Assembly: GCF_002154895.1 (NCBI RefSeq)
Contig: NZ_MUIZ01000001.1
Span: forward strand, 186,001 to 250,000
Length of the DNA: 64,000 bases
Direction of reading: 5' to 3'
DNA from: Lactococcus petauri
Lineage (GTDB): Bacteria > Bacillota > Bacilli > Lactobacillales > Streptococcaceae
Made by a program: the position numbers and the translations under genes. Within the stretch, counting starts at the first letter, position 1; every line of letters begins with the position of its first letter. Of this stretch, positions 17,882 to 29,113 are shown piece by piece. Under the pieces are notes generated by a model. It did not search any database, had not been told where the DNA came from, and saw only the letters and a program-made list of their open reading frames with translations.

Positions 17882-18084
17882 TGTTATCTTTCTGTTTTTA
17901 AATTTATTTTTAAGAAGTTTTAAATACCAATGGTTAATCGCTTCATTCATTGGGTGATTTAAAACTTTTTATCAATTTAACTCATCTTTATGCTATTCAT
18001 TATATCACTTGCTGGGCTTGAAGTCATAACAGACTATCAAATAAATGAAGCACTTAACCTCATTTATCTGTAAAATTTAACTAT

Positions 18085-18113
18085 TTGACATTCAAAAAAA
18101 CTCGGAGTATAGT
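18085..18113 (+). promoter_or_regulatory. cfa promoter
   Basis: TTGACA and TATAGT are separated by 17 nt, about 35 nt before the cfa start codon. Confidence 0.85.
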
Positions 18114-18148
18114 TTTATCTATAGCAAAGTTAGAAAAGGGGAAATAAC

Positions 18149-19342
18149 TTGGTATTTGAAAAAACAGTATTAAACAAAGCTCTCGCCTCTGCCTTTGATA
18201 TTCCAGTAAAAGTAACTTACTGGGATGGCAAAACAGAGAAATATGGCGATGGTGAAGCTCAAGTACACATCATTTTCAATAAAAAATTCGCTTTTAGCGA
18301 TTTAGCATCCATGCCTACTCTGGTTCTTGCTGAAGCTTACATGCACGATGAAATCGAAATTGAAGGAAGTATTCAAGAACTTGTCGCTTCCGCTTATCGT
18401 AAAGCAGATAGCTTTTTAACAAATCAATCAGGCTTCGGAAAATCCATTGTTGAGCTCTTGGGCAATCACTCCCAAAAGCAATCGAAAAAGGATATTCATC
18501 AGCACTATGACATTGGGAACGACTTTTACAGAAAATGGTTGGACCCAACGATGACTTATTCTTGTGCTTATTTTGAAAATGAGAATATGACACTGGAACA
18601 AGCACAAATCGCTAAAGTACATCATATCCTTGACAAGCTCAACAGTACACCTGGCGGACGTTTATTAGATATTGGTTGTGGCTGGGGAACATTGCTCTTT
18701 ACCGCTGCACAAGAATACGGCTTAGAAACTGTAGGTGTTACTCTTTCTGAAGAACAATACAACTATATCGTAAATAAGGCAAAAAAACTCGGACTTGAGG
18801 ATAAAGTCAAAGTCTTCCTTACAGATTATCGTGATCTAAATGAAGGAACCTTTGATTATGTAACTTCTGTGGGCATGTTTGAGCATGTGGGTAAAGAAAA
18901 TTTAGAAATGTATTTCCAAAAGGTTTATGATTATCTCAAACCAAATTCTCGTGCCCTCATCCATGGAATTACTGGTCAACATCGTGGAGCAGGTGTTGAT
19001 CCTTTCATCGAAAAATATATCTTCCCAGGAGGTTATATTCCAAACATCGCTGAAAATGTCGAACACATTATGACTGCAAAATTACAACTTGATGATTTGG
19101 AACCTTTACGTCGTCACTATCAAAAAACACTAGAAATCTGGAACGAAAACTACAGTAAAGTTTTTGTAGATGTTGAAAAGGAAATGGGCCGTCCCTTTGC
19201 TCGCATGTGGACGCTTTATCTTCAAGCTTGTGCCGCTAGTTTTGAATCAGGGAACATTGATGTGGTTCAATATCTTTTAACAAAAGGGCCTTCAGGTGTT
19301 GGTCTTCCAATGACTCGTCAGTATATGCTCCAACATCATTAA
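18149..19342 (+). CDS. cfa: Cyclopropane-fatty-acyl-phospholipid synthase
   Basis: The 397-residue enzyme transfers a methylene group from S-adenosylmethionine to unsaturated membrane lipids, which helps in acid and stationary phase. It has the SAM-binding motif [15 protein letters not shown], the upstream [24 protein letters not shown] stretch (central residues YDIGNDFY and TYSCAYF) typical of the family, and [13 protein letters not shown]. Translation begins at a TTG with AAAAGGGG in front; the next ATG would remove conserved sequence. It has its own promoter and terminator. Confidence 0.95.
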   Translation: MVFEKTVLNKALASAFDIPVKVTYWDGKTEKYGDGEAQVHIIFNKKFAFSDLASMPTLVLAEAYMHDEIEIEGSIQELVASAYRKADSFLTNQSGFGKSIVELLGNHSQKQSKKDIHQHYDIGNDFYRKWLDPTMTYSCAYFENENMTLEQAQIAKVHHILDKLNSTPGGRLLDIGCGWGTLLFTAAQEYGLETVGVTLSEEQYNYIVNKAKKLGLEDKVKVFLTDYRDLNEGTFDYVTSVGMFEHVGKENLEMYFQKVYDYLKPNSRALIHGITGQHRGAGVDPFIEKYIFPGGYIPNIAENVEHIMTAKLQLDDLEPLRRHYQKTLEIWNENYSKVFVDVEKEMGRPFARMWTLYLQACAASFESGNIDVVQYLLTKGPSGVGLPMTRQYMLQHH

Positions 19343-19363
19343 ACGTTTATGAATATTAAAAGA

Positions 19364-19398
19364 AAAAAACAGTTGTCAAATACAACTGATTTTTTTTT
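19364..19398 (+). terminator. Terminator between cfa and the K+ channel gene
   Basis: CAGTTGT and ACAACTG pair around a 5-nt loop, flanked by A and T runs, so it can serve both converging genes. Confidence 0.88.
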
Positions 19399-19404
19399 GC
19401 ACAT

Positions 19405-19740
19405 TTATTCTTTGTGCTTTTGTTTGGAATATATAAAGGCCTTGGCAATAACAGAGATGAACATAGCCATGATACCTAAACCAACCGTAGCATAGATCAT
19501 TGTAAATATTTTACCTGTTGTAGTTATCGGATATAAGTCCCCGTATCCTATCGTTGTTAAGGTCATAAAACTTAAATATAAGGCATCGAGAATGCTAAAT
19601 TTTTCTACTGTTGAATAAAAGATAGTTCCACTCATCAAGGTTGTTGCCATTAAGAAAAACAAAGCTTTAGTATCGTCCTTTTTTAAGATAAAACTAAAGG
19701 AAGTGAATAATTTTTTGGTCGCAATTAGTAAGGATAGCAC
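19405..19740 (-). CDS. Two-helix potassium channel protein
   Basis: The 111-residue membrane protein has two transmembrane helices (about 27-44 and 75-100) around a pore loop with the selectivity filter TTIGYGD (62-68), the mark of K+ channels (Ion_trans_2). It has no regulatory RCK domain, so it is a minimal KcsA-like subunit that would form a tetramer. Start is GTG with AAGAAGG 5 nt in front. Two further hydrophobic residue runs at the N-terminus may form an interfacial helix. Confidence 0.88.
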   Translation of the reverse strand: MLSLLIATKKLFTSFSFILKKDDTKALFFLMATTLMSGTIFYSTVEKFSILDALYLSFMTLTTIGYGDLYPITTTGKIFTMIYATVGLGIMAMFISVIAKAFIYSKQKHKE

Positions 19741-19770
19741 AGAAACCTTCTTTCTAAATTTATTATAAGC

Positions 19771-20259
19771 TTATTTCCAAATAAGAAGTTCTGACTCTGT
19801 AGTAACATCCCCAAACTTATCCGAAAAATCTTTAAAATGCACTGCACCTAACTTTGTATAAAGGCTTCTTGCATTTTCATTATTTTTAAGAATTGCAATG
19901 GTAACTGTCATTTGGGCTTCTTTTGCTTGCTGCAACACCTGTGACAATAACTGAGTCCCCACCCCTTTTCTTTGAAACTTCTGGGAGATGTGAAGGGAAT
20001 CAATGTACAAGTTACCTCTCTGGTCGCTACTTTCTGAGTAAGCAATGAAACCTGCAACATTATTTTCTAACTCTTTGACGAGAATATGTTGTGAAGCTTG
20101 TGCAAGAAATTGCTCCCAATTTTTCTGAAATGTATCATATTCTAAACTTTCTAAATAAGTAGGAGGCAAGATACTTTCATATGTCGTTTGCCAATTGTCT
20201 ACGTTAATATGTGCTATTTCTTCTAAATCAGAATAATGTGCCGGACGAATCCTTGTCAT
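19771..20259 (-). CDS. GNAT acetyltransferase
   Basis: The 162-residue protein shows the GNAT core: IRPAHYSDLEEIAHINVDNW at the start, LHISQKFQRKGVGTQLLSQV (acetyl-CoA loop QRKGVG) and NENARSLYTKLGAV. The acceptor is unknown. It precedes another GNAT gene by only 13 nt in transcription order after speG, so speG and this gene form an operon with the deaminase gene. Confidence 0.85.
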   Translation of the reverse strand: MTRIRPAHYSDLEEIAHINVDNWQTTYESILPPTYLESLEYDTFQKNWEQFLAQASQHILVKELENNVAGFIAYSESSDQRGNLYIDSLHISQKFQRKGVGTQLLSQVLQQAKEAQMTVTIAILKNNENARSLYTKLGAVHFKDFSDKFGDVTTESELLIWK

Positions 20260-20272
20260 CTTCTTCTCCTTT

Positions 20273-20770
20273 TTATTTTAAATAATCTTTTTTCAAAAGA
20301 CCCATAAAATGACTGTCGTGGTAACTTCCAGCTGCAAAGAAATGTTCTTTCATTGTTCCTTCAATTTTGAACCCAACTTTTTCATAGATATGAACAGCAG
20401 GAGCATTATCAACATCAACCCAAAGATAAACTTTATGCATGTTTAATACTTTAAAAGCATATTCTAAGGCTTGGTGAAATGCTTCTTGTGCCAAGCCTCG
20501 ACCAGAATACTCTTCTGTAATGATAAGCTGTATTTCGCAACTACGATGGATGAAGTTGATTTCCATCAATTCTACTATGCCCGCAAATGCACCATCCACA
20601 TCTACAACAAAACGACGTTCATCCATACTATGAATGTGCTTATCATATAGAGCCGTTAATTCATCTAAGGATTCGTAAGGTTCTTGAAACCATAAATGCA
20701 TAGTTTTAGCTTCATTGTTGATGATATGAATATTTTTTAAGTCTGTTCTTTCTAGTGCTCTGATTTTCAT
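20273..20770 (-). CDS. speG: Spermidine N-acetyltransferase-like (SpeG)
   Basis: The 165-residue protein matches E. coli SpeG along its length in my reading: IRALERTDLKNIHIINNEA, WFQEPYESLDELTALYDKHI, ERRFVVDVDG, VELMEINFIHR and LWVDVDNAPAVHIYEKVGF. The acetyl-CoA loop is SGRGLA. SpeG acetylates polyamines and relieves their toxicity. Substrate choice is inferred from similarity. It has a clear AAGGAGA ribosome site and lies between a deaminase and a GNAT gene. Confidence 0.85.
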   Translation of the reverse strand: MKIRALERTDLKNIHIINNEAKTMHLWFQEPYESLDELTALYDKHIHSMDERRFVVDVDGAFAGIVELMEINFIHRSCEIQLIITEEYSGRGLAQEAFHQALEYAFKVLNMHKVYLWVDVDNAPAVHIYEKVGFKIEGTMKEHFFAAGSYHDSHFMGLLKKDYLK

Positions 20771-20788
20771 TTTAGAATCTCCTTGCTT

Positions 20789-21271
20789 TTATTTCCAATA
20801 TCCTTCATGAACTTTTCTAGCTTTTTCCTCTACTTCTGGAAAGGGTCCGATAATCTGTATGAGCTTTTGTCCGCGATCAATAATCTGTTGCGCAGGCAAA
20901 TCAAAAGTGGGATTTTGTTCATTGTCTCCTGTTAGTTCTAACAAACGTTTTTCAGTTAGAGCATAAACGATAGTTCCAATATTCCCCCAATAAATAGCTC
21001 CGGTACACATTGCACAAGGTTCCGCTGTAGTATAAAGTTTACATTGCCACAAAAATTCTTTGGAATAAAGCTTGGAAGCTTTTGCAGCCAAACTGGTTTC
21101 TGCATGTCCCGTACAAATCTGTTCTGTAATTTCAATATTTTCTTGTTCTAGGAGAATATTTCCCTTGCTATCTGTCAAAAGTGCACCAAAAGGAGTATTC
21201 CCATGATTGCGAGCATTTTGGGAAATCTCCACACAGCGTTCCAAAAGCGCAATATGTTTTTGTCTTTGCAT
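20789..21271 (-). CDS. Nucleoside/guanine deaminase-like enzyme
   Basis: The 160-residue cytidine-deaminase-fold protein has the zinc motifs H56-A-E58 (GHAETSLAA) and P85-C-A-M-C89 (AEPCAMCTGAIYWGNI). The latter, with IYWGNIGTIVYAL, is closer to guanine deaminases (GuaD) and TadA-like nucleoside deaminases than to cytidine deaminase. I prefer the ATG at 21271 because AAGGAAGG stands 5 nt before it; a GTG two codons earlier is possible. The exact base is not certain. Confidence 0.8.
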   Translation of the reverse strand: MQRQKHIALLERCVEISQNARNHGNTPFGALLTDSKGNILLEQENIEITEQICTGHAETSLAAKASKLYSKEFLWQCKLYTTAEPCAMCTGAIYWGNIGTIVYALTEKRLLELTGDNEQNPTFDLPAQQIIDRGQKLIQIIGPFPEVEEKARKVHEGYWK

Positions 21272-21430
21272 ATTCACCTTCCTTATCTCATAATAAAATA
21301 GTTAGACTTTATTATACAATGAACCCGCTGTAAATAAAAGCGTTTACTGTATTATTGACATCTTTTAAGCAAAATTTCTTTTTTGTTTTATTTTCTCACT
21401 TGGGTTTTCAGTGAATTTTAATATAGATTA

Positions 21431-21439
21431 TGGTAAAAT
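21431..21439 (+). promoter_or_regulatory. Extended -10 of the gpsA-galU promoter
   Basis: TGGTAAAAT lies about 50 nt before gpsA; the -35 region GTGAAT is weak. Confidence 0.55.
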
Positions 21440-21490
21440 GAGGATGTATTGGGCTTTTATAAGCTAGGATAAATTAGTAAAGGAAAAAAT

Positions 21491-22510
21491 ATGAATCCAC
21501 AAAAAATTGCCGTGCTCGGCCCTGGATCATGGGGAACTGCTCTTTCTCAAGTTCTTAATGACAATGGACATGAAGTTCGTATTTGGGGAAACAATGTTGA
21601 CCAAATTGCTGAAATTAATGAAAAGCATACCAACGAACGTTACTTCAAAGGGATCACTTTAAATCAGAAAATTTCTGCTTATACCGATCTCGAATTTACC
21701 TTGTCTGATGTTGATGCTATTCTTTTCGTTGTTCCAACAAAAGTCACACGTTTGGTTGCTCAACAAGTCGCAAAAGTTCTTAAACATAAAGTGACAATCA
21801 TGCATGCATCTAAGGGGCTCGAACAAGGGACCCATGAACGTATTTCTTCAATACTCGAAGAAGAGATTCCAGAAGAATACCGAAGCGAAATTGTTGTGGT
21901 TTCTGGTCCTTCGCATGCCGAAGAAACAATTCGACGTGATATTACCTTAATCTCTGCTGCTTCAAATGATTTAGAGACGGCTAAATATGCCCAAGAAATT
22001 TTTTCTAACGATTATTTCCGACTCTATACCAATACGGATGTTATTGGTGTAGAAACAGCGGGTGCTTTGAAAAATATTATTGCAGTCGGTGCTGGGGCTT
22101 TACATGGTCTTGGTTTTGGTGATAATGCTAAAGCAGCAATCATCACGCGTGGCTTAGCAGAAATTACCCGTTTAGGTGTTGCTATGGGCGCTCAACCGCT
22201 TACTTATAGCGGCTTGTCTGGTGTAGGTGACTTGATTGTTACGGGTACATCAATTCACTCACGCAATTGGCGAGCAGGTGATGCTCTCGGTCGAGGTGAG
22301 AAGCTTGCGGATATCGAAGCAAATATGGGAATGGTTATCGAAGGTGTTTCAACAACTAAAGCCGCTTACGAACTCGCACAAAGTATGCATATCGATATGC
22401 CCATCACTGAGACAATCTACAAGGTGCTTTATGAAAATATGGATGCCCGTGAAGGCATCTTAGACATTATGCGCCGTGAAACACGTACCGAAAACGAATT
22501 CAGTATCTAA
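21491..22510 (+). CDS. gpsA: Glycerol-3-phosphate dehydrogenase [NAD(P)+]
   Basis: The 339-residue enzyme reduces dihydroxyacetone phosphate to sn-glycerol-3-phosphate, the backbone of membrane lipids and of teichoic acid. The Rossmann motif is [15 protein letters not shown] (8-22). [24 protein letters not shown] and the catalytic-lysine region [17 protein letters not shown] are all present. It is followed 23 nt later by galU, and both supply precursors for the envelope. Confidence 0.97.
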   Translation: MNPQKIAVLGPGSWGTALSQVLNDNGHEVRIWGNNVDQIAEINEKHTNERYFKGITLNQKISAYTDLEFTLSDVDAILFVVPTKVTRLVAQQVAKVLKHKVTIMHASKGLEQGTHERISSILEEEIPEEYRSEIVVVSGPSHAEETIRRDITLISAASNDLETAKYAQEIFSNDYFRLYTNTDVIGVETAGALKNIIAVGAGALHGLGFGDNAKAAIITRGLAEITRLGVAMGAQPLTYSGLSGVGDLIVTGTSIHSRNWRAGDALGRGEKLADIEANMGMVIEGVSTTKAAYELAQSMHIDMPITETIYKVLYENMDAREGILDIMRRETRTENEFSI

Positions 22511-22533
22511 ATCAAAAGGAGCTAATTTTTAAA

Positions 22534-23460
22534 ATGATTAAAACAAACCCAAAACAAAAAGTAAGAAAAGCAATTATTCCCGCAGCCGGTCTGGGTACAC
22601 GTTTCTTGCCTGCTACTAAAGCCCTTGCTAAAGAAATGTTACCTATCGTTGATAAACCAACAATTCAATTTATCGTTGAAGAAGCCTTAAAATCAGGAAT
22701 TGAAGATATCTTAATCGTTACAGGTAAAGCTAAACGTCCTATCGAAGACCACTTTGACTCAAATATTGAGTTGGAACAAAACCTTAAAGAAAAAGGTAAA
22801 ACAGAGCTTTTAAAATTAGTTGAAGAAACAACAGATATCAATCTTCACTTTATTCGTCAAAGCCACCCAATGGGGCTTGGACATGCGGTTCTTCAAGCAA
22901 AAGCCTTTGTTGGCGATGAACCATTTGTTGTTATGCTTGGTGACGATCTTATGAACATCATGGGAGATGGTACACCACTCACAAAAGAATTAATTTCTGA
23001 CTATGAGAAGACACACGCTTCAACAATCGCTGTAATGAAAGTTCCACATGACGATGTGGACAAATATGGTGTTATTGCTCCAGAAGGTGAAGTTTCTAAG
23101 GGTCTTTACAATGTTGCAGAATTCGTCGAAAAACCTGCTGTTGAAGATGCTCCTTCTGATTTGGCTATCATCGGCCGCTACCTCTTAACTCCAGAAATTT
23201 TCCAAGTTTTAGAAAAACAAAAACCTGGTGCAGGTAACGAAATCCAATTGACGGATGCGATTGAAACTTTAAATAAAACACAACGCGTTTTTGCACACGA
23301 GTTCACTGGCAAACGCTATGATGTCGGCGATAAATTTGGTTTCGTTGAAACAACTATCGAATATGGTCTCAATCATCCACAAATCAAGGATGAATTACAT
23401 GATTACATCATCGCTAAAGCAGAAGAACTTTTAAAATCTGAAAGCAAAACTGAAAAATAA
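22534..23460 (+). CDS. galU: UTP-glucose-1-phosphate uridylyltransferase
   Basis: The 308-residue enzyme makes UDP-glucose for glycolipids, lipoteichoic acid anchors and exopolysaccharide. It has the nucleotidyltransferase motif [20 protein letters not shown] (15-34), [14 protein letters not shown] and [17 protein letters not shown] precedes the ATG. It is the second gene after gpsA. A weak hairpin (23465-23492) follows, without a good T tract. Confidence 0.96.
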   Translation: MIKTNPKQKVRKAIIPAAGLGTRFLPATKALAKEMLPIVDKPTIQFIVEEALKSGIEDILIVTGKAKRPIEDHFDSNIELEQNLKEKGKTELLKLVEETTDINLHFIRQSHPMGLGHAVLQAKAFVGDEPFVVMLGDDLMNIMGDGTPLTKELISDYEKTHASTIAVMKVPHDDVDKYGVIAPEGEVSKGLYNVAEFVEKPAVEDAPSDLAIIGRYLLTPEIFQVLEKQKPGAGNEIQLTDAIETLNKTQRVFAHEFTGKRYDVGDKFGFVETTIEYGLNHPQIKDELHDYIIAKAEELLKSESKTEK

Positions 23461-23555
23461 TTCAAGGCTGTCCAGCATTTGCTTGGGCAGCTCTTCTTAT
23501 CCCCTTTTTCCTTGTAAGAACAAATCATTCCGAACTTCTTATTTTGCCTAAATTA

Positions 23556-23571
23556 TGCTATCATGGAGGGG
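23556..23571 (+). promoter_or_regulatory. Extended -10 directly before the NusG-II gene
   Basis: TGC-TATCAT is followed by GGAGGGG and then ATG at 23572, so the start codon would be at or beside +1. See the leaderless finding. Confidence 0.5.
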
Positions 23572-23958
23572 ATGAAATTTTTCAAAGAAATCAAGATTAA
23601 AGCTCTGGATATTATCATTATTCTTGCCTTATTTTGTGCTTCTTTTTCTGTTTTTTTTCTCCTGCCTCACAATAGCTCTGGGACAAAGGCCCAATTACGT
23701 GTGCAAGGGAAAGTGATTAAAACATTTGATTTAAGCAAAAATCAGCGCTGGACTTATCGCTCTGAGGATGGGGATTACAATGAAATAGAGGTAAAGGATG
23801 GAGCGATTGCTGTTGTTAAGGCTTCTTGTCGCGATCAAATTGATGTGCAACGTGGCTTTATTTCAAAAGTTAACGATACTATCGTTTGTTTACCTCATGA
23901 TTTAGTCATTCAAATCATTGGAGATCAATCAGAATCTGGAGTGGATTATAGCGGATGA
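23572..23958 (+). CDS. NusG domain II membrane-anchored protein (EetA-like)
   Basis: From the ATG at 23572 the protein has 128 residues: a basic start, one transmembrane helix (about 10-30, ALDIIIILALFCASFSVFFL) and an extracellular domain of about 95 residues resembling NusG domain II (VQGKVIKTFDL, YNEIEVKDGAIAVVKASCRD, CLPHDLVIQI). Proteins of this type beside a Gx transporter are called EetA in the flavin-based electron transfer loci of Listeria and lactobacilli (from memory). An earlier ATG at 23563 has no ribosome site. Two cysteines in the outer domain may form a disulfide. Confidence 0.7.
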   Translation: MKFFKEIKIKALDIIIILALFCASFSVFFLLPHNSSGTKAQLRVQGKVIKTFDLSKNQRWTYRSEDGDYNEIEVKDGAIAVVKASCRDQIDVQRGFISKVNDTIVCLPHDLVIQIIGDQSESGVDYSG

Positions 23959-24485
23959 ATGTAAAAGAAAATATTTATATAGCACTTCTCACTGCAGTAG
24001 CTGTTGTTATGGGCATTTTTGAGAGCTGGATTCCCTCCTTCTTCGCTTTTGCTCCGGGAGCCAAAATTGGCCTAGCTAATCTGGTAATGATTATTGCCAT
24101 TTTCACCTTAGATTGGCGAAAAGTTTGGACAATGCAAGTCTTGCGCTTGCTAATTACTGCCTTATTCACAGGTGTTTCTGTGGTTATCTACTCTGCGGCA
24201 GGAGCTATTTTAAGCCTCTTAGCCATGTACCTCATGAAGCAACTAGGACCCAAATGGGTCTCTCTCATTGGCATTTCTGTTGTCGGAGGCTTCTTTCATA
24301 ATCTCGGACAACTGCTTGTTGCTTCGCTTATTACAGGTACAAGCTCCGTAATGCTTTATTTACCATGGCTCTCTTTTTTCGGTATGCTCGCTGGTTTTGC
24401 CATCGGTGTTGGTGGAAACCAAATCATTCAGCGTGTAGCACCAATACAGTTATTATTTATTAAAGAAAGTAAAAAATGGACGTAA
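23955..24485 (+). CDS. Gx transporter family membrane protein (EetB-like)
   Basis: The 176-residue integral membrane protein has about five hydrophobic helices and the family motif FAFAPGAKIGLANLVMIIA near residues 30-48, with GGFFHNLGQLLVAS near 108-121. Older annotation calls it heptaprenyl diphosphate synthase component I. In electron transfer loci it is EetB. It overlaps the NusG-II gene by 4 nt and the prenyl synthase gene by 10 nt, so all three are translationally coupled. Confidence 0.8.
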   Translation: MNVKENIYIALLTAVAVVMGIFESWIPSFFAFAPGAKIGLANLVMIIAIFTLDWRKVWTMQVLRLLITALFTGVSVVIYSAAGAILSLLAMYLMKQLGPKWVSLIGISVVGGFFHNLGQLLVASLITGTSSVMLYLPWLSFFGMLAGFAIGVGGNQIIQRVAPIQLLFIKESKKWT

Positions 24486-25435
24486 AAAATACAATTTGGT
24501 CAGAATATCCAAAATTAGAATCTTCCTTAGTCAAAGTTCAAAAGCTGATGAAGCAACAGGTTGGCATCAAAAATAAAGAAATCAAGTCAGCCATTTTTGA
24601 CCTGTTTGATGCAGGTGGAAAAATGCTACGTCCGGCTTATTTATTAATGTTTGCTGATTTCACTGCTATGGATAATAAAAGTAAAATCGCACTTGCTGCA
24701 AGCGTCGAAATGCTGCACACTGCAACGCTTATTCACGACGATATTGTTGACCAAGCAGATACACGTCGCGGTGTCGAGACTCTCTCGAAAAAATACGATC
24801 CGTCAATTGCTGTTTATGCTGGCGACTATCTTTTTGTAGCTGTTTTTAAACTTTTGTCAAAATATTCTTTTGATTTGCCAAATTTAACAAAAAACATCGG
24901 ATCTATTGAACGCCTTTTAGGCGGAGAACTTGGACAACTCAACAAACATTTTGATTTTGAGCAAACGCTCGATGATTATATTCAAAATATTTCTGGAAAA
25001 ACTGGCGAACTTTTTGCTATGTCATCCTCAATCGCTCCTTTAATTATGCAAGATGTTCACTTATCTGAACTCTCCTATAATATTGGGATGGACATTGGAA
25101 TTGCCTTCCAAATTATGGATGACTATCTTGATTATGCTAGCGACAGTCAAACCCTGGGAAAACCTGTACATGAAGACATCAAGCAAGGTATCTTTTCTGC
25201 ACCCGTTCTTTTTGCTTTAGAGATCGATCATCGTCATGTGAAATCTTTGATTCAAAAAGAACAATTTGAAGAAGTTTACAGCTTCATTCAAAGTTCTGGA
25301 GCGCTGACTAAAACTAAAGAGTTGGCCCAATATTATACTAATCAAGCTCTCAATCTAATTAATAAGCTCCCTGAGGGCCAAACACGTGATAACATTAGCA
25401 GTGTTACAAGAAAACTTTTGGAACGGAATTTATAA
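24476..25435 (+). CDS. Polyprenyl diphosphate synthase (menaquinone side chain)
   Basis: The 319-residue soluble enzyme extends allylic diphosphates with isopentenyl diphosphate. The first aspartate motif is D88-D-I-V-D92 ([15 protein letters not shown]) and the second is [16 protein letters not shown] is the isopentenyl site. The length fits the long-chain E-type synthases that build quinone tails (HepT/DmkB type) rather than FPP synthase. Coupling to the Gx transporter agrees with a demethylmenaquinone or electron transfer role. Confidence 0.85.
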   Translation: MDVKNTIWSEYPKLESSLVKVQKLMKQQVGIKNKEIKSAIFDLFDAGGKMLRPAYLLMFADFTAMDNKSKIALAASVEMLHTATLIHDDIVDQADTRRGVETLSKKYDPSIAVYAGDYLFVAVFKLLSKYSFDLPNLTKNIGSIERLLGGELGQLNKHFDFEQTLDDYIQNISGKTGELFAMSSSIAPLIMQDVHLSELSYNIGMDIGIAFQIMDDYLDYASDSQTLGKPVHEDIKQGIFSAPVLFALEIDHRHVKSLIQKEQFEEVYSFIQSSGALTKTKELAQYYTNQALNLINKLPEGQTRDNISSVTRKLLERNL

Positions 25436-26148
25436 TGAACCCTGAAGAATTTTATGCGCAACTTGAAACTTTTGACCTTTTCTTAAATGATCAACAAAAA
25501 GAACAATTTGAACGCTATTTTGAGCTTCTCGTTGAGTGGAATGAAAAAATTAACCTTACGGCAATTACAGAGAAAAAAGAAGTCTTTCTCAAGCATTTCT
25601 ATGATTCAATTGCACCGATTCTCTACAAGCTCATTCAAAATGAACCCTTAAAAATCCTTGATATTGGTGCCGGGGCAGGCTTTCCTAGTTTACCAATGAA
25701 GATTATTTTCCCAGAGCTACAAGTAACTATTATTGATTCGCTTAACAAGCGCATCAACTTCTTGTCTCTTTTATCAAAAGAGTTGCACTTAGAGAAAGTG
25801 ACTTTATTGCACGGTCGCGCTGAGGATTTTGGACAAAATCCTCTCTACCGCGCTCAATTTGATATTGTTACAGCACGCGCAGTTGCGCGTCTCAGTGTAC
25901 TCTCTGAACTCACTATTCCTTTTCTTAAGAAAAATGGCCATCTCTTGTCACTCAAAGCGGCTAAATTTGATGAAGAACTTTCGGATGCTAAACATGCAAT
26001 TGCCGTCTTAGGAAGCAAATTTATCGAACAGATTGATTATCAACTTCCAAATGGTGATGAGCGACACATTGCTATTATCGAAAAGAAAAAAGAAACGCCG
26101 AAAAAGTACCCACGAAAAGCGGGAACGCCCAATAAAAAGCCACTTTAA
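25435..26148 (+). CDS. rsmG: 16S rRNA m7G527 methyltransferase
   Basis: The 237-residue enzyme methylates G527 of 16S rRNA; its loss gives low-level streptomycin resistance. Motifs: [12 protein letters not shown] (about 33-44), SAM loop [19 protein letters not shown] and [12 protein letters not shown]. Its ATG shares one base with the stop of the prenyl synthase gene (TAATG). The lysine-rich tail ([14 protein letters not shown]) is usual in lactococcal and streptococcal RsmG. Confidence 0.95.
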   Translation: MNPEEFYAQLETFDLFLNDQQKEQFERYFELLVEWNEKINLTAITEKKEVFLKHFYDSIAPILYKLIQNEPLKILDIGAGAGFPSLPMKIIFPELQVTIIDSLNKRINFLSLLSKELHLEKVTLLHGRAEDFGQNPLYRAQFDIVTARAVARLSVLSELTIPFLKKNGHLLSLKAAKFDEELSDAKHAIAVLGSKFIEQIDYQLPNGDERHIAIIEKKKETPKKYPRKAGTPNKKPL

Positions 26149-26176
26149 AAAGCTCTGGTTCATTCAGAGCTTTTTC
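26147..26176 (+). terminator. Terminator between rsmG and pyrF
   Basis: AAAAAGCTCTG and CAGAGCTTTTT pair around a 7-nt loop; it can serve both convergent operons. Confidence 0.9.
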
Positions 26177-26180
26177 TTTA

Positions 26181-28613
<2,433 letters not shown>

Positions 28614-28726
28614 TACTCCTCCTTTTTATAAAACGAATCCATTAGCCAATGCGTTTTGCAGGTCAAGAGTTCTTTATCTACAATGAACCAGCATATTAAA
28701 GCAGAAATAATAACTAATGTTTTACA

Positions 28727-28849
28727 ACTCGCTTTGCTCCTTGCGTATTATCATTCTAATCTGCTAAAGCAGAAAGAATGACTGATGGTTCACCACTCGC
28801 TTTGCTCCTTGCGTATTATCATTCTAATCTGCTAAAGCAGAAAGAATGA
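28727..28849. repeat. Tandem 68-nt hairpin repeats in the pyrK leader
   Basis: Two identical 55-nt copies (28727-28781 and 28795-28849) begin ACTCGCTTTGCTCCTTGCGT and are spaced by 13 nt, a period of 68. A decayed third copy of the end lies at about 28695-28726. Each holds a stem TCTGCT-AA-AGCAGA extended by ATTCT/AGAAT. In the last copy it grows to TATTATCATTCT paired with AGAATGATAATA. The repeats lie in the read-through leader between the attenuator and pyrK. I did not find copies elsewhere in the window. Confidence 0.85.
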
Positions 28850-28852
28850 TAA

Positions 28853-28973
28853 TAAAAACACCCGCAGAGAGGCTGCAGGTGTACAAAAAGCATCTATCAT
28901 CCTTTTCTCATACTTAAAAGTACGCGAAACAAAGGGGATATAATTTATCGTATCCTTGCTAGCCTCTCTGGAC
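28853..28973 (-). promoter_or_regulatory. PyrR-dependent attenuator of pyrK-pyrDB-pyrF
   Basis: On the minus strand the PyrR-binding sequence GTCCAGAGAGGCTAGCAAGG (28954-28973) is followed by a terminator with arms ACACCTGCAG and CTGCGGGTGT and a T run (28853-28882). The segment CAGAGAGGCT of the first element is fully complementary to AGCCTCTCTG of the terminator, which gives the antiterminator. With UMP or UTP, PyrR would hold the first hairpin and allow termination. Confidence 0.92.
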
Positions 28974-28993
28974 TAAGTTAAAGGTTTTAAAGT

Positions 28994-29022
28994 ATTATAA
29001 CTTAAATTAAGAGGAATTACAA
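28994..29022 (-). promoter_or_regulatory. Promoter of the pyrK operon
   Basis: TTGTAA and TATAAT are separated by 17 nt, about 20 nt before the PyrR element. Confidence 0.7.
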
Positions 29023-29113
29023 GAATCAATAAATCCTACTCAAGTTGTAAAAAAATCCTTTCTTTATATGGTATAATGAAAGCGTGTAATTTAAATAAAG
29101 ACAGGAGAAAAAT

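Noticed and set aside
28727-28849. Tandem repeats as a CRISPR array
   Set aside because: Only two full copies, 55-nt repeats with a fixed 13-nt spacer, and no cas genes nearby.
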